This document shows positions 1 through 7,932 of a stretch of 64,000 nt of DNA, piece by piece (position 1 is the stretch's first letter; every line of letters begins with the position of its first letter). The DNA is from Methylobacter sp. (lineage in GTDB: Bacteria; Pseudomonadota; Gammaproteobacteria; Methylococcales; Methylomonadaceae). The position numbers and the translations under genes are program-made. The DNA is taken from contig JAGXGY010000042.1 in NCBI GenBank assembly GCA_024636505.1, forward strand, positions 62,001-126,000, read 5' to 3'. The notes beneath the pieces are model-generated. The model saw only the letters and a list, made by a program, of their open reading frames with translations. It ran no database searches and was not told the origin of the DNA.

Positions 1-1832
1 ATGCCGTTTTTTACAATTTCAAAGCTCGCCAATAAGCCCCGCTCAAGAACTCTTTTAAATAACGTGGCCTTGTTTATCAAAATAGGATCGTTTTGCGCGG
101 CGGCGAATTTTTGCACAGTCTTAAACGTTGCTTCAGGTTCTAGCCAAATTTCGGCTTTGTCCTCGCTGATCCAGCCGATCAACTGCCCACGGCCTGCCAA
201 ATCGCCGCCCTCTGAAACTGCCCGCCAGCCCCAGGTATGCGGATGTGATACCGGCGGCCCTTGATTGGTATGCGAAACAACGTAACACTCGCCGGAAGAA
301 AAACACCCGCGAAGTAAAGCGACAAACCGATCCACCTCATCATTGGCGGTACGGTATTGATCCTGAGCTTTCATGGACAAACTCAGAGCCTCGCAAATTT
401 CAGCGGATAAGCGTTCACTACGGATCGTATTAATGGCGCCGACATCGTGAGCAAACTCAATAAAAACCTCCGCCGCGCCGACTAATTGCGCGTAAATATC
501 GACGGTGCGCCGGTGGGTTTCATCGTTTTTAGAGCGCTCGTTGTGCGCTTCGGCGCGCAGGCGTTCGACCATGGCGGGATAGTTTTTTTTCAGTTCATCC
601 ATGCGCGGTGCCAGCCATTGGATAAAATTAGCCATCACGGCGCGGGTCTCGCCTTTACGCCGTGCGTGTTGAAAGTCGGTCATCACGGTATCGCTAATAT
701 CGCCCCCTTGCATATCAATGGTTAAAGTTCGGGCTAGGGCACTGCCGCCGCTGGGCGTCATTTCGGCTGTAATAAGGGATAGGCAGCGCGGGAAATGTGC
801 GGCCATGGCGGTTGATGTGTTGGTAAGCCGCCCACGTCCGGCCTGATTGCCAGCGCCACGGGCGATAAAATCAAATTTAGCATTGTTCTCATGGGTTTGT
901 TGAATGCTAGAACCCGCTTTAAAATCATCAGCTACCCAAAGCAAGTCCTTTGCCTGGTGCGATTTAAGCCCCAAGTTGCCTTGTGAATCTTCAAAGTTGG
1001 CCGGAAAGCCTTTGCCCAAAAATTCACCAAAACAGCCGATTGCCAAACCGGCGCTTTCGGATTTAAAACAGCCGGTTTTACCCACGAACATAACTGAAAA
1101 GTCGGTGGGTAAGCATTCTCCTAACACAGCGCGAATAACTGCACAAAACAAGGCGGCGCCAATGGCTCTATTATTGGGCGCGATAGTTAAGAAACTTAGC
1201 AAAGCATCCACATTGGCGGGGTTCTTGCCCGGCGCGGGCAAAGCGTACTTGGCCATGTTGCCACACCCTAAATCAACGCGCACCGATTCATCTAAGCCAT
1301 CAGCGCCGATTGCCCCGGATGTTGTTAAAAACTGCCAGCTACCCTTAATTAAACGCCAGCCCGCATGGGTGTAAACGATTGTTATCGGGATTTCGCCAGA
1401 GAGCATTAAAATTGCAATCGCCAATTTACGCGCGGTGGCTTGATCAGCTTCAAAAATCGCCAGCGCACCATAATGCTTCATTAACCAAGCCATCGATTGA
1501 TATTGTGTCGAGGGAACGGTAATGGTTTGTAGCAGCCCGACCCTGGTGTTCTTGGTGGAGATTTCAAAAACAACCTCTTGGCTAAGGCCGTCATCTAACA
1601 ACAATTGCTGGATAATAATGCAGTCGCAATTAATGGTTAAAAACGCCATAACATCGTAGCTGTCGCCGCCCTTGGTTGATTTTTTCTGCCAAAAACCAAT
1701 GCGGCCAGCTTGCCTAAAATAAATGCCCTCGCGGCAGTCGCTCCACTTATCAACTGGAATGGCCGGATCAATGGTGTCATCCGTTGCCGGTGTCGGGTTG
1801 CTTAATAGCTTGCCTATTGCCTTATTGGTCAT
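1..1832 (-). CDS. DUF927-like helicase/primase-associated protein, partial (runs off left edge)
   Basis: Reverse strand is open from ATG at 1832-1830 (MTNKAIGKLLSNPTPATDDTIDPAIPVDKWSDCREGIYFRQAGRIGFWQKK...) with no stop down to base 1. Contains FVGKTGCFKSE (Walker A-like) and WVADDFKAG. Absent from the ORF track because no stop lies in the window. Overlaps the 1822..2724 stop by 11 bp. Confidence 0.8.
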   Translation of the reverse strand, partial: MTNKAIGKLLSNPTPATDDTIDPAIPVDKWSDCREGIYFRQAGRIGFWQKKSTKGGDSYDVMAFLTINCDCIIIQQLLLDDGLSQEVVFEISTKNTRVGLLQTITVPSTQYQSMAWLMKHYGALAIFEADQATARKLAIAILMLSGEIPITIVYTHAGWRLIKGSWQFLTTSGAIGADGLDESVRVDLGCGNMAKYALPAPGKNPANVDALLSFLTIAPNNRAIGAALFCAVIRAVLGECLPTDFSVMFVGKTGCFKSESAGLAIGCFGEFLGKGFPANFEDSQGNLGLKSHQAKDLLWVADDFKAGSSIQQTHENNAKFDFIARGAGNQAGRGRLTNTSTAMAAHFPRCLSLITAEMTPSGGSALARTLTIDMQGGDISDTVMTDFQHARRKGETRAVMANFIQWLAPRMDELKKNYPAMVERLRAEAHNERSKNDETHRRTVDIYAQLVGAAEVFIEFAHDVGAINTIRSERLSAEICEALSLSMKAQDQYRTANDEVDRFVALLRGCFSSGECYVVSHTNQGPPVSHPHTWGWRAVSEGGDLAGRGQLIGWISEDKAEIWLEPEATFKTVQKFAAAQNDPILINKATLFKRVLERGLLASFEIVKNG

Positions 1833-2724
1833 TGCTCACCTCCGCTGTGATGGTGTCGTTAAAATCGGTTCCGGTGTCCGGTGCCACGATGTAAAAGCCT
1901 TTACAGGCGGTCGCCGCTTCAATCGCGTATTTTTGCCCGGTACCGCTTTCGTCGTTGTCGCCGCACACAATGATTTTCGATCTGGGGTAGAGTGATCTCA
2001 CTGCCAAGGCGGTTGCGGGCAGGTTGCCTGCATCGGTGGCAATAAAAACCGGGTGGTTACTGGCTTCGTGCAGGCTGGCTGCGGTTGAAAAGCCCTCGGC
2101 AATTAACAGCGTATCGCCCGATTCGACTTTGCCGATAAGGCCAAATGCGCCGATTTTCAGCGCACCTTTTAACGGCCGTTTAGTGCCATCCGGACGAATA
2201 AAGCGGATGCCGACCAGCTTTTTATGAACGTCAAACAGCCGGTAAACCAGCGCGCCGCGATACAGCCGCGCACCGTTGGCCTTAATCTTTTTGGCGATTA
2301 AGTGGGGATGTTGGCTTGGGTCGGTGATCTCTGTCGCGTGATCCCAAATCCAGCGGGCGCGGTCGGCGGCTTTGTTCTGGCTCTCTATGCGCTGTTTGGT
2401 TTGTTCGGCTTCCTTGGCGGCGCGTTCTTGGGCAAACTTGCGGCGTTCGGCGTCTGATAGGGGGTTGCTTTCAACGTCCGATTTCCAGTTGGCCTCGATG
2501 CCCGTTTTCCAGTCTTTAAAATAACCGGCGGCCTTGCCGTCAAGGTGCAAACGATAAACGCCGTCTAGGCTGCCGGACTTATGCCCTTTGATGTGATAAC
2601 GATGCCGTTCGCCATCGGCAATGATAACGTCAGGCGGTTCTACGCCATGTTCACGCATCGCCGACTTAAAATCGTCAATGTTTTGGTGTGTTGTTTTCAT
2701 AAAATGCGTTCCTTGCGGGTGCAT
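1822..2724 (-). CDS. TOPRIM-domain phage/satellite primase
   Basis: LLIAEGFSTAASLHEASNHPVFIATDAGNLPATALAVRSLYPRSKIIVCGDNDESGTGQKYAIEAA is a TOPRIM core; N-terminal part resembles satellite primases. Confidence 0.8.
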   Translation of the reverse strand: MHPQGTHFMKTTHQNIDDFKSAMREHGVEPPDVIIADGERHRYHIKGHKSGSLDGVYRLHLDGKAAGYFKDWKTGIEANWKSDVESNPLSDAERRKFAQERAAKEAEQTKQRIESQNKAADRARWIWDHATEITDPSQHPHLIAKKIKANGARLYRGALVYRLFDVHKKLVGIRFIRPDGTKRPLKGALKIGAFGLIGKVESGDTLLIAEGFSTAASLHEASNHPVFIATDAGNLPATALAVRSLYPRSKIIVCGDNDESGTGQKYAIEAATACKGFYIVAPDTGTDFNDTITAEVSNDQ

Positions 2725-2776
2725 CCTGCCGCGCTGGGGGTTATAATAACCCCTCGTTTGGTAGTTTGGCTGGATG

Positions 2777-2818
2777 CTAAAAACCCGCTCAAATGGTGGT
2801 TTGGGTGGGTTTTTTTAT
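2777..2818. terminator. Terminator-like hairpin between primase module and small-gene module
   Basis: AAAAACCCGC...GGTGGGTTTTTTT imperfect inverted repeat with T-runs on both strands. Confidence 0.5.
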
Positions 2819-3189
2819 GCCTGCGATTTGGCCTGATCGGCTTTGACTTTCAGCCGGTAGGCGGCTTCGTCGCCAATTTTCATAAAGCCGGTGATCGCGT
2901 CCAGTTGGTTACTCAATGAAAACAGGAAAGTCGCCAAGGTTGTTTCATCCTGCATTGCTAATGACAAGTTGCAATTAGCCACTACCAAGGCGGTTGCTTC
3001 AACGATTCTAGACACGTTGGACAGTTCCAAAGCAGTCTGCTCACGCATTGAATCCGCGAACCAATCCAATTCAGCATCGGTCAAATGGTCAGCGGCTTTT
3101 TCGTAAAGCAGGGCAATGGCCTTGCTGGCGCTGGGAATGCCTAGCGCTTCTTTCTCGGGTGCATTTGATAAATAAATCGATGTATTCAT
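2815..3189 (-). CDS. Hypothetical small satellite protein, paralogue of 3452..4030
   Basis: ORF with ATGA overlap to upstream gene; FSLSNQLDAITGFMKIGDEAAYRLKVKA resembles the 3452 ORF product. Confidence 0.65.
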   Translation of the reverse strand: MNTSIYLSNAPEKEALGIPSASKAIALLYEKAADHLTDAELDWFADSMREQTALELSNVSRIVEATALVVANCNLSLAMQDETTLATFLFSLSNQLDAITGFMKIGDEAAYRLKVKADQAKSQA

Positions 3190-3455
3190 GATTGCGCCTC
3201 GTTTTTGCTGAATTGTCCGGCTGTGCGGTAGGTCTCCAACAAGAGTTGCGCGTCCATTATTTCAAACCGTGCGGCCTGGGCTGCCCGCCATAATGTCCCG
3301 GATTCAAACGAATTAACATCCACGACTTCACAAGCCACTTCGATTAAATCGCAAATCGCTTTCGCCCGGTCGAGTGCCTGCGGGATGGTGTCGCCAATAA
3401 GGGAAATGTGGCTGTTAGGCTCCCGGTGCTGGAATTTGTTGACTGAGGCGCTCAT
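3186..3455 (-). CDS. Hypothetical small satellite protein
   Basis: ORF coupled by 4-bp overlaps on both sides. Confidence 0.6.
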   Translation of the reverse strand: MSASVNKFQHREPNSHISLIGDTIPQALDRAKAICDLIEVACEVVDVNSFESGTLWRAAQAARFEIMDAQLLLETYRTAGQFSKNEAQS

Positions 3456-4030
3456 TGCACACCACCCAGATCCAAAATCTGTAACTCGATTTGGTAAAGG
3501 TCGTCGTCACGCCAGCCTGAAACATGCTTGATATGTAAAATCTGGTGGAATAGCCTGAAGCCCTCGGCATCCAGTTTGATCAACTCGCTCAAGCTGTGCT
3601 GAAAGGGCTGGTTTGTCCGGTAGGCGCTGATAAAGGCATCGGCCAGGAACTGTCCGGAATGGCCGCCTTGTTTGACGCGCTTAATCAGCAAATCGACCTC
3701 CAGGGGCATAGGTGTAAAGCCGCGCTCCAGGTTGGCTTTTTGCGCCAATATATAGGCCGCTTCGCTACTGACTGAGCTTAACGCCGACACCATTTCAACT
3801 TGAGCAGACAGACCAAATAAAATAGCTGCTAATCGACTACTGTTCGGCAAGGTGGATCGATCTTCTGAGCCTTGAGCAATAGCTAGATTAATGAGCGTCA
3901 TGGAAATATTCGTTGACTCACATTCGGCTACTGAATTAAGGCCTGCTAACCAATCCAGTTTATCATCGGATAGCGTGCCTTTGGCGTGTTCAAATAGTTC
4001 TGTGAGTGCATTGGCTGCAGTGGCAATCAT
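3452..4030 (-). CDS. Hypothetical satellite protein, paralogue of 2815..3189
   Basis: Start moved from 4078 to ATG 4030-4028 (MIATAANALTELFEHAKG), giving an ATGA overlap with the 4027..4227 stop. Confidence 0.65.
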   Translation of the reverse strand: MIATAANALTELFEHAKGTLSDDKLDWLAGLNSVAECESTNISMTLINLAIAQGSEDRSTLPNSSRLAAILFGLSAQVEMVSALSSVSSEAAYILAQKANLERGFTPMPLEVDLLIKRVKQGGHSGQFLADAFISAYRTNQPFQHSLSELIKLDAEGFRLFHQILHIKHVSGWRDDDLYQIELQILDLGGVQ

Positions 4031-4227
4031 GCTGCACCGACCTTTAACTCTTGGGCAACGCTTGCCAGCAACGCACAATCAGCTTGTAATATAGCTAGGC
4101 TTGCAAGATGTTGTTCATCCCTGCAAACCATGCCATAGCTAAAGGAAAGCTCTGCAAATGCTTTATGTAAATCGTTAATGGTTTTGGGTTGGGCTTGCTC
4201 GGTTTGAGCGGTATTTGAAGTGGTCAT
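4027..4227 (-). CDS. Hypothetical small satellite protein
   Basis: ORF with ATGA overlaps to both neighbours. Confidence 0.55.
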   Translation of the reverse strand: MTTSNTAQTEQAQPKTINDLHKAFAELSFSYGMVCRDEQHLASLAILQADCALLASVAQELKVGAA

Positions 4228-4613
4228 GCGATAACTCCTTTGTAGAGGGAATAACCGCCGCCAACAAGCTCTAATTGTTGGGCGGTGGAATGTATCAAGT
4301 TAGAGCTACCGGCAAAGGAACCGGCCAGCCGTTTAACGGGCTGCTCAATACATCCCACCATAACTGAATGCAAACGGCATGAAGCCGTTGGTGTTTTGGG
4401 TGGGCACAAAAAAACCACGTTTGATAGTGGCCATTTGTGGCCTTTGCGCGGGGCTCTAATCCCGACTTTCGTTTTTTGCGAAAGCGGGGACAGATTAAGC
4501 ACTCGCTTAGTGCTTGTCAAGCCTCTTTGTGTGTTGTTGATGCTTTTGGGTTTTTTCCAGCGCCTTTTTGGCTGGCGGTTGGTTCGGCTTGGTTTGGTCA
4601 ACGGATCGTTCAT
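4224..4613 (-). CDS. Ash-like (P4 Ash family) phage protein
   Basis: C-terminal ...CRLHSVMVGCIEQPVKRLAGSFAGSSNLIHSTAQQLELVGGG resembles the Ash-type pattern, next to an AlpA-like gene and P4-type integrase. Confidence 0.45.
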   Translation of the reverse strand: MNDPLTKPSRTNRQPKRRWKKPKSINNTQRGLTSTKRVLNLSPLSQKTKVGIRAPRKGHKWPLSNVVFLCPPKTPTASCRLHSVMVGCIEQPVKRLAGSFAGSSNLIHSTAQQLELVGGGYSLYKGVIA

Positions 4614-4864
4614 GCCGCCGCCTCTTTATTCTCAATTGAATCCAGCAAAGCGCGGACTTCCGATACTGACCAAACGCGACATCTAGGCGTCAGCAATTTT
4701 CCGGGGGGTATCCAGCCGGCTTTTATGCCATTATCAAAACTGGTTGAGCAGATACCCAAGGCTGCCAAAAATGAAGGCTTGCGTATATAGCCCTCAGCGG
4801 GCAGAGGTTGGGGTGTATAGGTGATTTTGTTACGGGGTTGGTGCTGTTGGGTGGTTTTTGGCAT
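4610..4864 (-). CDS. AlpA/excisionase-like DNA-binding regulator
   Basis: GYIRKPSFLAALGICSTSFDNGIKAGWIPPGKLLTPRCRVWSVSEVRALLD matches the AlpA/MerR-like wHTH pattern. Confidence 0.7.
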   Translation of the reverse strand: MPKTTQQHQPRNKITYTPQPLPAEGYIRKPSFLAALGICSTSFDNGIKAGWIPPGKLLTPRCRVWSVSEVRALLDSIENKEAAA

Positions 4865-4868
4865 TGAT

Positions 4869-4896
4869 AAAGCCTCGTTGGTTAAAATGAGGCTTT
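4869..4896. terminator. Rho-independent-type terminator
   Basis: AAGCCTCgttggttaaaatGAGGCTTTATTTT hairpin. Confidence 0.55.
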
Positions 4897-4956
4897 ATTT
4901 TGTAGTTAAAGTTATATTTGGTCTAAGGACAGATAACCCGGCTAAGTGTCCTTATC

Positions 4957-5559
4957 TTAATTACGTGGACTTGTGCTTGGTGCGGGAATATCTGCATAAA
5001 TACCACCTTCTTTTTTTCGCTTATTAACCTCTCGTTTCAACCACTGATCGCAGGCTTCTTGATTACTAAACTTAAACCTTTTAAAAACTTCCTCTGATGC
5101 TTCCCTTGGACTACGACCAGCTTTAACGATCCCCCAATACCAACAAAATACATCTGAATTATGCCGGCTTAGTTTTTCGCCAGGCTCTTTGATAAGCATA
5201 ATCTCAGCGACTTTTGACCAGCGCTGTTCACTGGACACATTGGTTCCAACGCTCCCTTTAACATAGTGTTCGGCCTCCAGATATTGCCCTTGTATATTCA
5301 GACCATGAAGAATTCTTATTAATTCCTTGGGGCTAACGGATAAATGGATAACATCCGGCTCATGATGTAATAACGCATCTACCGCCTTGGTGTTCTGATC
5401 TTTAAAACTTGCAGCACGAATCGTATTTATTAAGTCCGCTGTGCTTATAGCAGGTTTTGTCGTGTGATTATTTTTAAAGTCTTGATATGTCGTGGTTAAT
5501 TTTTTTAACAGCACTTTGACTTCGCGTTGTTCGTCTTGTTCGTCTTGTTCGTCACTCAT
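4957..5559 (-). CDS. Hypothetical protein
   Basis: 200-aa ORF; begins MSDEQDEQDEQ, encoded by a 9-bp tandem repeat. Confidence 0.6.
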   Translation of the reverse strand: MSDEQDEQDEQREVKVLLKKLTTTYQDFKNNHTTKPAISTADLINTIRAASFKDQNTKAVDALLHHEPDVIHLSVSPKELIRILHGLNIQGQYLEAEHYVKGSVGTNVSSEQRWSKVAEIMLIKEPGEKLSRHNSDVFCWYWGIVKAGRSPREASEEVFKRFKFSNQEACDQWLKREVNKRKKEGGIYADIPAPSTSPRN

Positions 5560-6033
5560 TACGCACCATTAACGCGCCATCATTACGAGGGGATTAACCG
5601 GAAATGGAGTAATGACTTCCACTTATTGCCCGCTAAAGCTATCCGGTTAAATTGATTATATCAGGTGTTGGCTGTCTAGCTAATTGGCAGGACAACGCCA
5701 GGCGATTTAATGCGAGATGATTCGCAATACATAGCACGTAAATAACTAATATATAATTAAAAATCAATTGGTTATAATTTTAATTATTGCTGTCAGTTGA
5801 GACCTATAGAGACACAAAAACTCAAAAATTGTGCGGTTCGAATTACCCGCAATGGCTATATGGTCTGGGAGTACCTTTTGCTCCTGTTGGCGGCATTGGG
5901 TAGATGCAATGCGTCCGAAGTCGGGAAATTCCGATTTGAGAATCTTGGAAACTTGGAAACTTGGCCAATGCCTGCCGATTTAAGCCGATCCCGCCGGGTA
6001 AAAATGCCTCGTTTTAGCTCGATTTCCCCAAAC

Positions 6034-6146
6034 TGTCCCAAAAAATTAGACTAATTGTCCCAACTGTCCCAGACCTGTCCCAGAAAAAAACACCTTTGGG
6101 ACAGCTACAAGCCACGGCTGACAAGGTATATAGAGTTATTGTCCCA
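6034..6146. repeat. Cluster of six TGTCCCA iterons (five direct, one inverted)
   Basis: TGTCCCA at 6034, 6056, 6065, 6076 and 6140; TGGGACA at 6097. Confidence 0.75.
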
Positions 6147-6379
6147 AAATCCCCAGAAATATATATATACCCCCCCTTTAGTTTTTTCCAATTAGAGAGG
6201 TTTGGCTGTCAATGCCGGTTGCCAGGTGCTAATTACTGATCATATTGGGTGTTAAGTTATGGAAGATAGGCCGTTGTGCCCGGTGCCGATCTCTGGACAA
6301 AATAGGGCAAAACCCCGCCTATCTGGCGCTGCTTTTCTTTGGGTGCGGGGGGGTAAAGATATTGCTAGAGGTGGCAGCC

Positions 6380-7609
6380 TTAACCGGCTTTATTGAGGAG
6401 GATAATCTGAGCGCCGTTTTTGAGGGTGTCCAGGTAGTCAGACCAGTGTTGCATCATCAACCGCCGTTCTGGTAGGTGCTGCGCCCGGTTGTAGGCGGCT
6501 TTAACTTTATTCTGTTCGCCATGTGAAAGTTGCCGTTCGATCATATCTGAATGGAAGCCTTGTTCATGTAAAAGCGTACTGGCTGTGGTTCTGAATCCGT
6601 GCGCGGTGTGCTGGCCTTGGTAGCCCATGCGCCGAATGGCTGCGCCGATAGATTCACGGCTGATATGCTTCTCGCCGTTTTTACCTTGATTGCTGGCAAA
6701 CACATAGCGTTGATTACCTGAAAGCGGGTGAATATCCCGAAGTAATGCCACGGCCTGAGTGCTTAGCGGCACTATGTGCGCATTGTCCATCTTCATTTTA
6801 TCGGCGGCAATACGCCATTCAGCGGCATCAAGATCAAATTCGCTCCATTCTGCCGCCGAAAGGTTGGCGGGTCTGGCAAATAACATGGGTTGGAGCTGTA
6901 ATGCTGTCCTGACTACAAAGTTACCACCATAAGCATCAATGTCCCTGAGCAGTTGCCCCAATGGCTTAGGCTCGGTTATGGCTGGATAATGCCCTTTACT
7001 TGGCGAGGGTAACGCGCCGCGCAAATCTTGCGTAACATCCCTTTCTGCTCGTCCGGTGGCGATACCGTAGCGGATAGCCTGCCCAATGAACTGTTTGGTT
7101 CTTGCGGCCGTCTCTATCGCCCCACGCGCTGTAATCCGCCTTAATGCGGTCAATACTTCGACTGCTGATAATTCCTTTAATGGTCGGTTGCCTATCCAGG
7201 GGTAAACGTCGCGCTCGAAACATTCTTTGATGTGGTTGTGGTGGGTAGTGCTCCACTCGTTTTGTTTGGTCATTAGAAAATCTTCGGCAATCGCTTTAAA
7301 GGTATTTTCGATGCTGCCAGCTTTTTCTATTTTGCGGGTGATGCCTGGATCAATATTATCGGCAAGTTGTTTTCTTGCTGCGTCTCGTTTATCTCTGGCT
7401 TGCAATAAGCTAGTGTCGGGGTAAGTGCCAAAAGACAATGATTTTTCCTTACCCCCAAAACGATATTTAAACCTCCACCACTTACCCCAACCATCTGCTT
7501 GAGGCTGCATTAAGAGATACAGTCCTTTTTCATCGGTCAACTTGAAAGGCTTACCGCCGCTGGTCTTGTCGTGTTTGTGGGCATTCTTACAAGCGGTATC
7601 AGATAGCAT
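6380..7609 (-). CDS. P4-type tyrosine recombinase/integrase
   Basis: MLSDTACKNAHKHDKTSGGKPFKLTDEKGLYLLMQPQ...; C-terminal HTAHGFRTTASTLLHEQGF...IERQLSHGEQNKVKAAYNRA carries the catalytic R/H/Y region; adjacent to a tRNA 3' end. Confidence 0.93.
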   Translation of the reverse strand: MLSDTACKNAHKHDKTSGGKPFKLTDEKGLYLLMQPQADGWGKWWRFKYRFGGKEKSLSFGTYPDTSLLQARDKRDAARKQLADNIDPGITRKIEKAGSIENTFKAIAEDFLMTKQNEWSTTHHNHIKECFERDVYPWIGNRPLKELSAVEVLTALRRITARGAIETAARTKQFIGQAIRYGIATGRAERDVTQDLRGALPSPSKGHYPAITEPKPLGQLLRDIDAYGGNFVVRTALQLQPMLFARPANLSAAEWSEFDLDAAEWRIAADKMKMDNAHIVPLSTQAVALLRDIHPLSGNQRYVFASNQGKNGEKHISRESIGAAIRRMGYQGQHTAHGFRTTASTLLHEQGFHSDMIERQLSHGEQNKVKAAYNRAQHLPERRLMMQHWSDYLDTLKNGAQIILLNKAG

Positions 7610-7773
7610 TTGGGGGTAACTCCATCATGGGTAGGTGTGTTACCCCCGATGTTACCCCCACGATTATCTGTATGTCAATGAATCCGGTTGTACTTCGTTG
7701 GGCAATAAAAAACCCGCTAAGCCTTATGACTTGCGGGTTTGTGTACTTCGTTGTGTCTCGCTGTACTCTTAAA

Positions 7774-7861
7774 TGGCGGAGAGAGAGGGATTCGAACCCT
7801 CGATACGTTGCCGTATACACACTTTCCAGGCGTGCGCCTTCGGCCGCTCGGCCATCTCTCC
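7774..7861 (-). tRNA. tRNA-Ser(GGA), CCA encoded; likely integration target
   Basis: Reverse strand GGAGAGATGGCCGAGCGGCCGAAGGCGCACGCCTGGAAAGTGTGTATACGGCAACGTATCGAGGGTTCGAATCCCTCTCTCTCCGCCA; anticodon loop CTGGAAA; long variable arm. Confidence 0.93.
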
Positions 7862-7932
7862 TATTTTTGGCTTCCCGTAAATCACGGCAAGCCGCTTAGA
7901 ATAATCGATATTACGTCTTGATGCAACTATCT

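Noticed and set aside
1-1374. Plus-strand ORFs 1..264, 245..433, 486..725 and 904..1374
   Set aside because: All antisense to the open DUF927-like frame on the minus strand; no family signal.
2815-4227. Small coupled satellite genes as a toxin-antitoxin module
   Set aside because: No recognisable toxin or antitoxin motifs and more than two coupled genes; function left open.
4285-4790. Plus-strand ORFs 4285..4686 and 4437..4790
   Set aside because: Antisense to the AlpA/Ash genes; no start context or family similarity.
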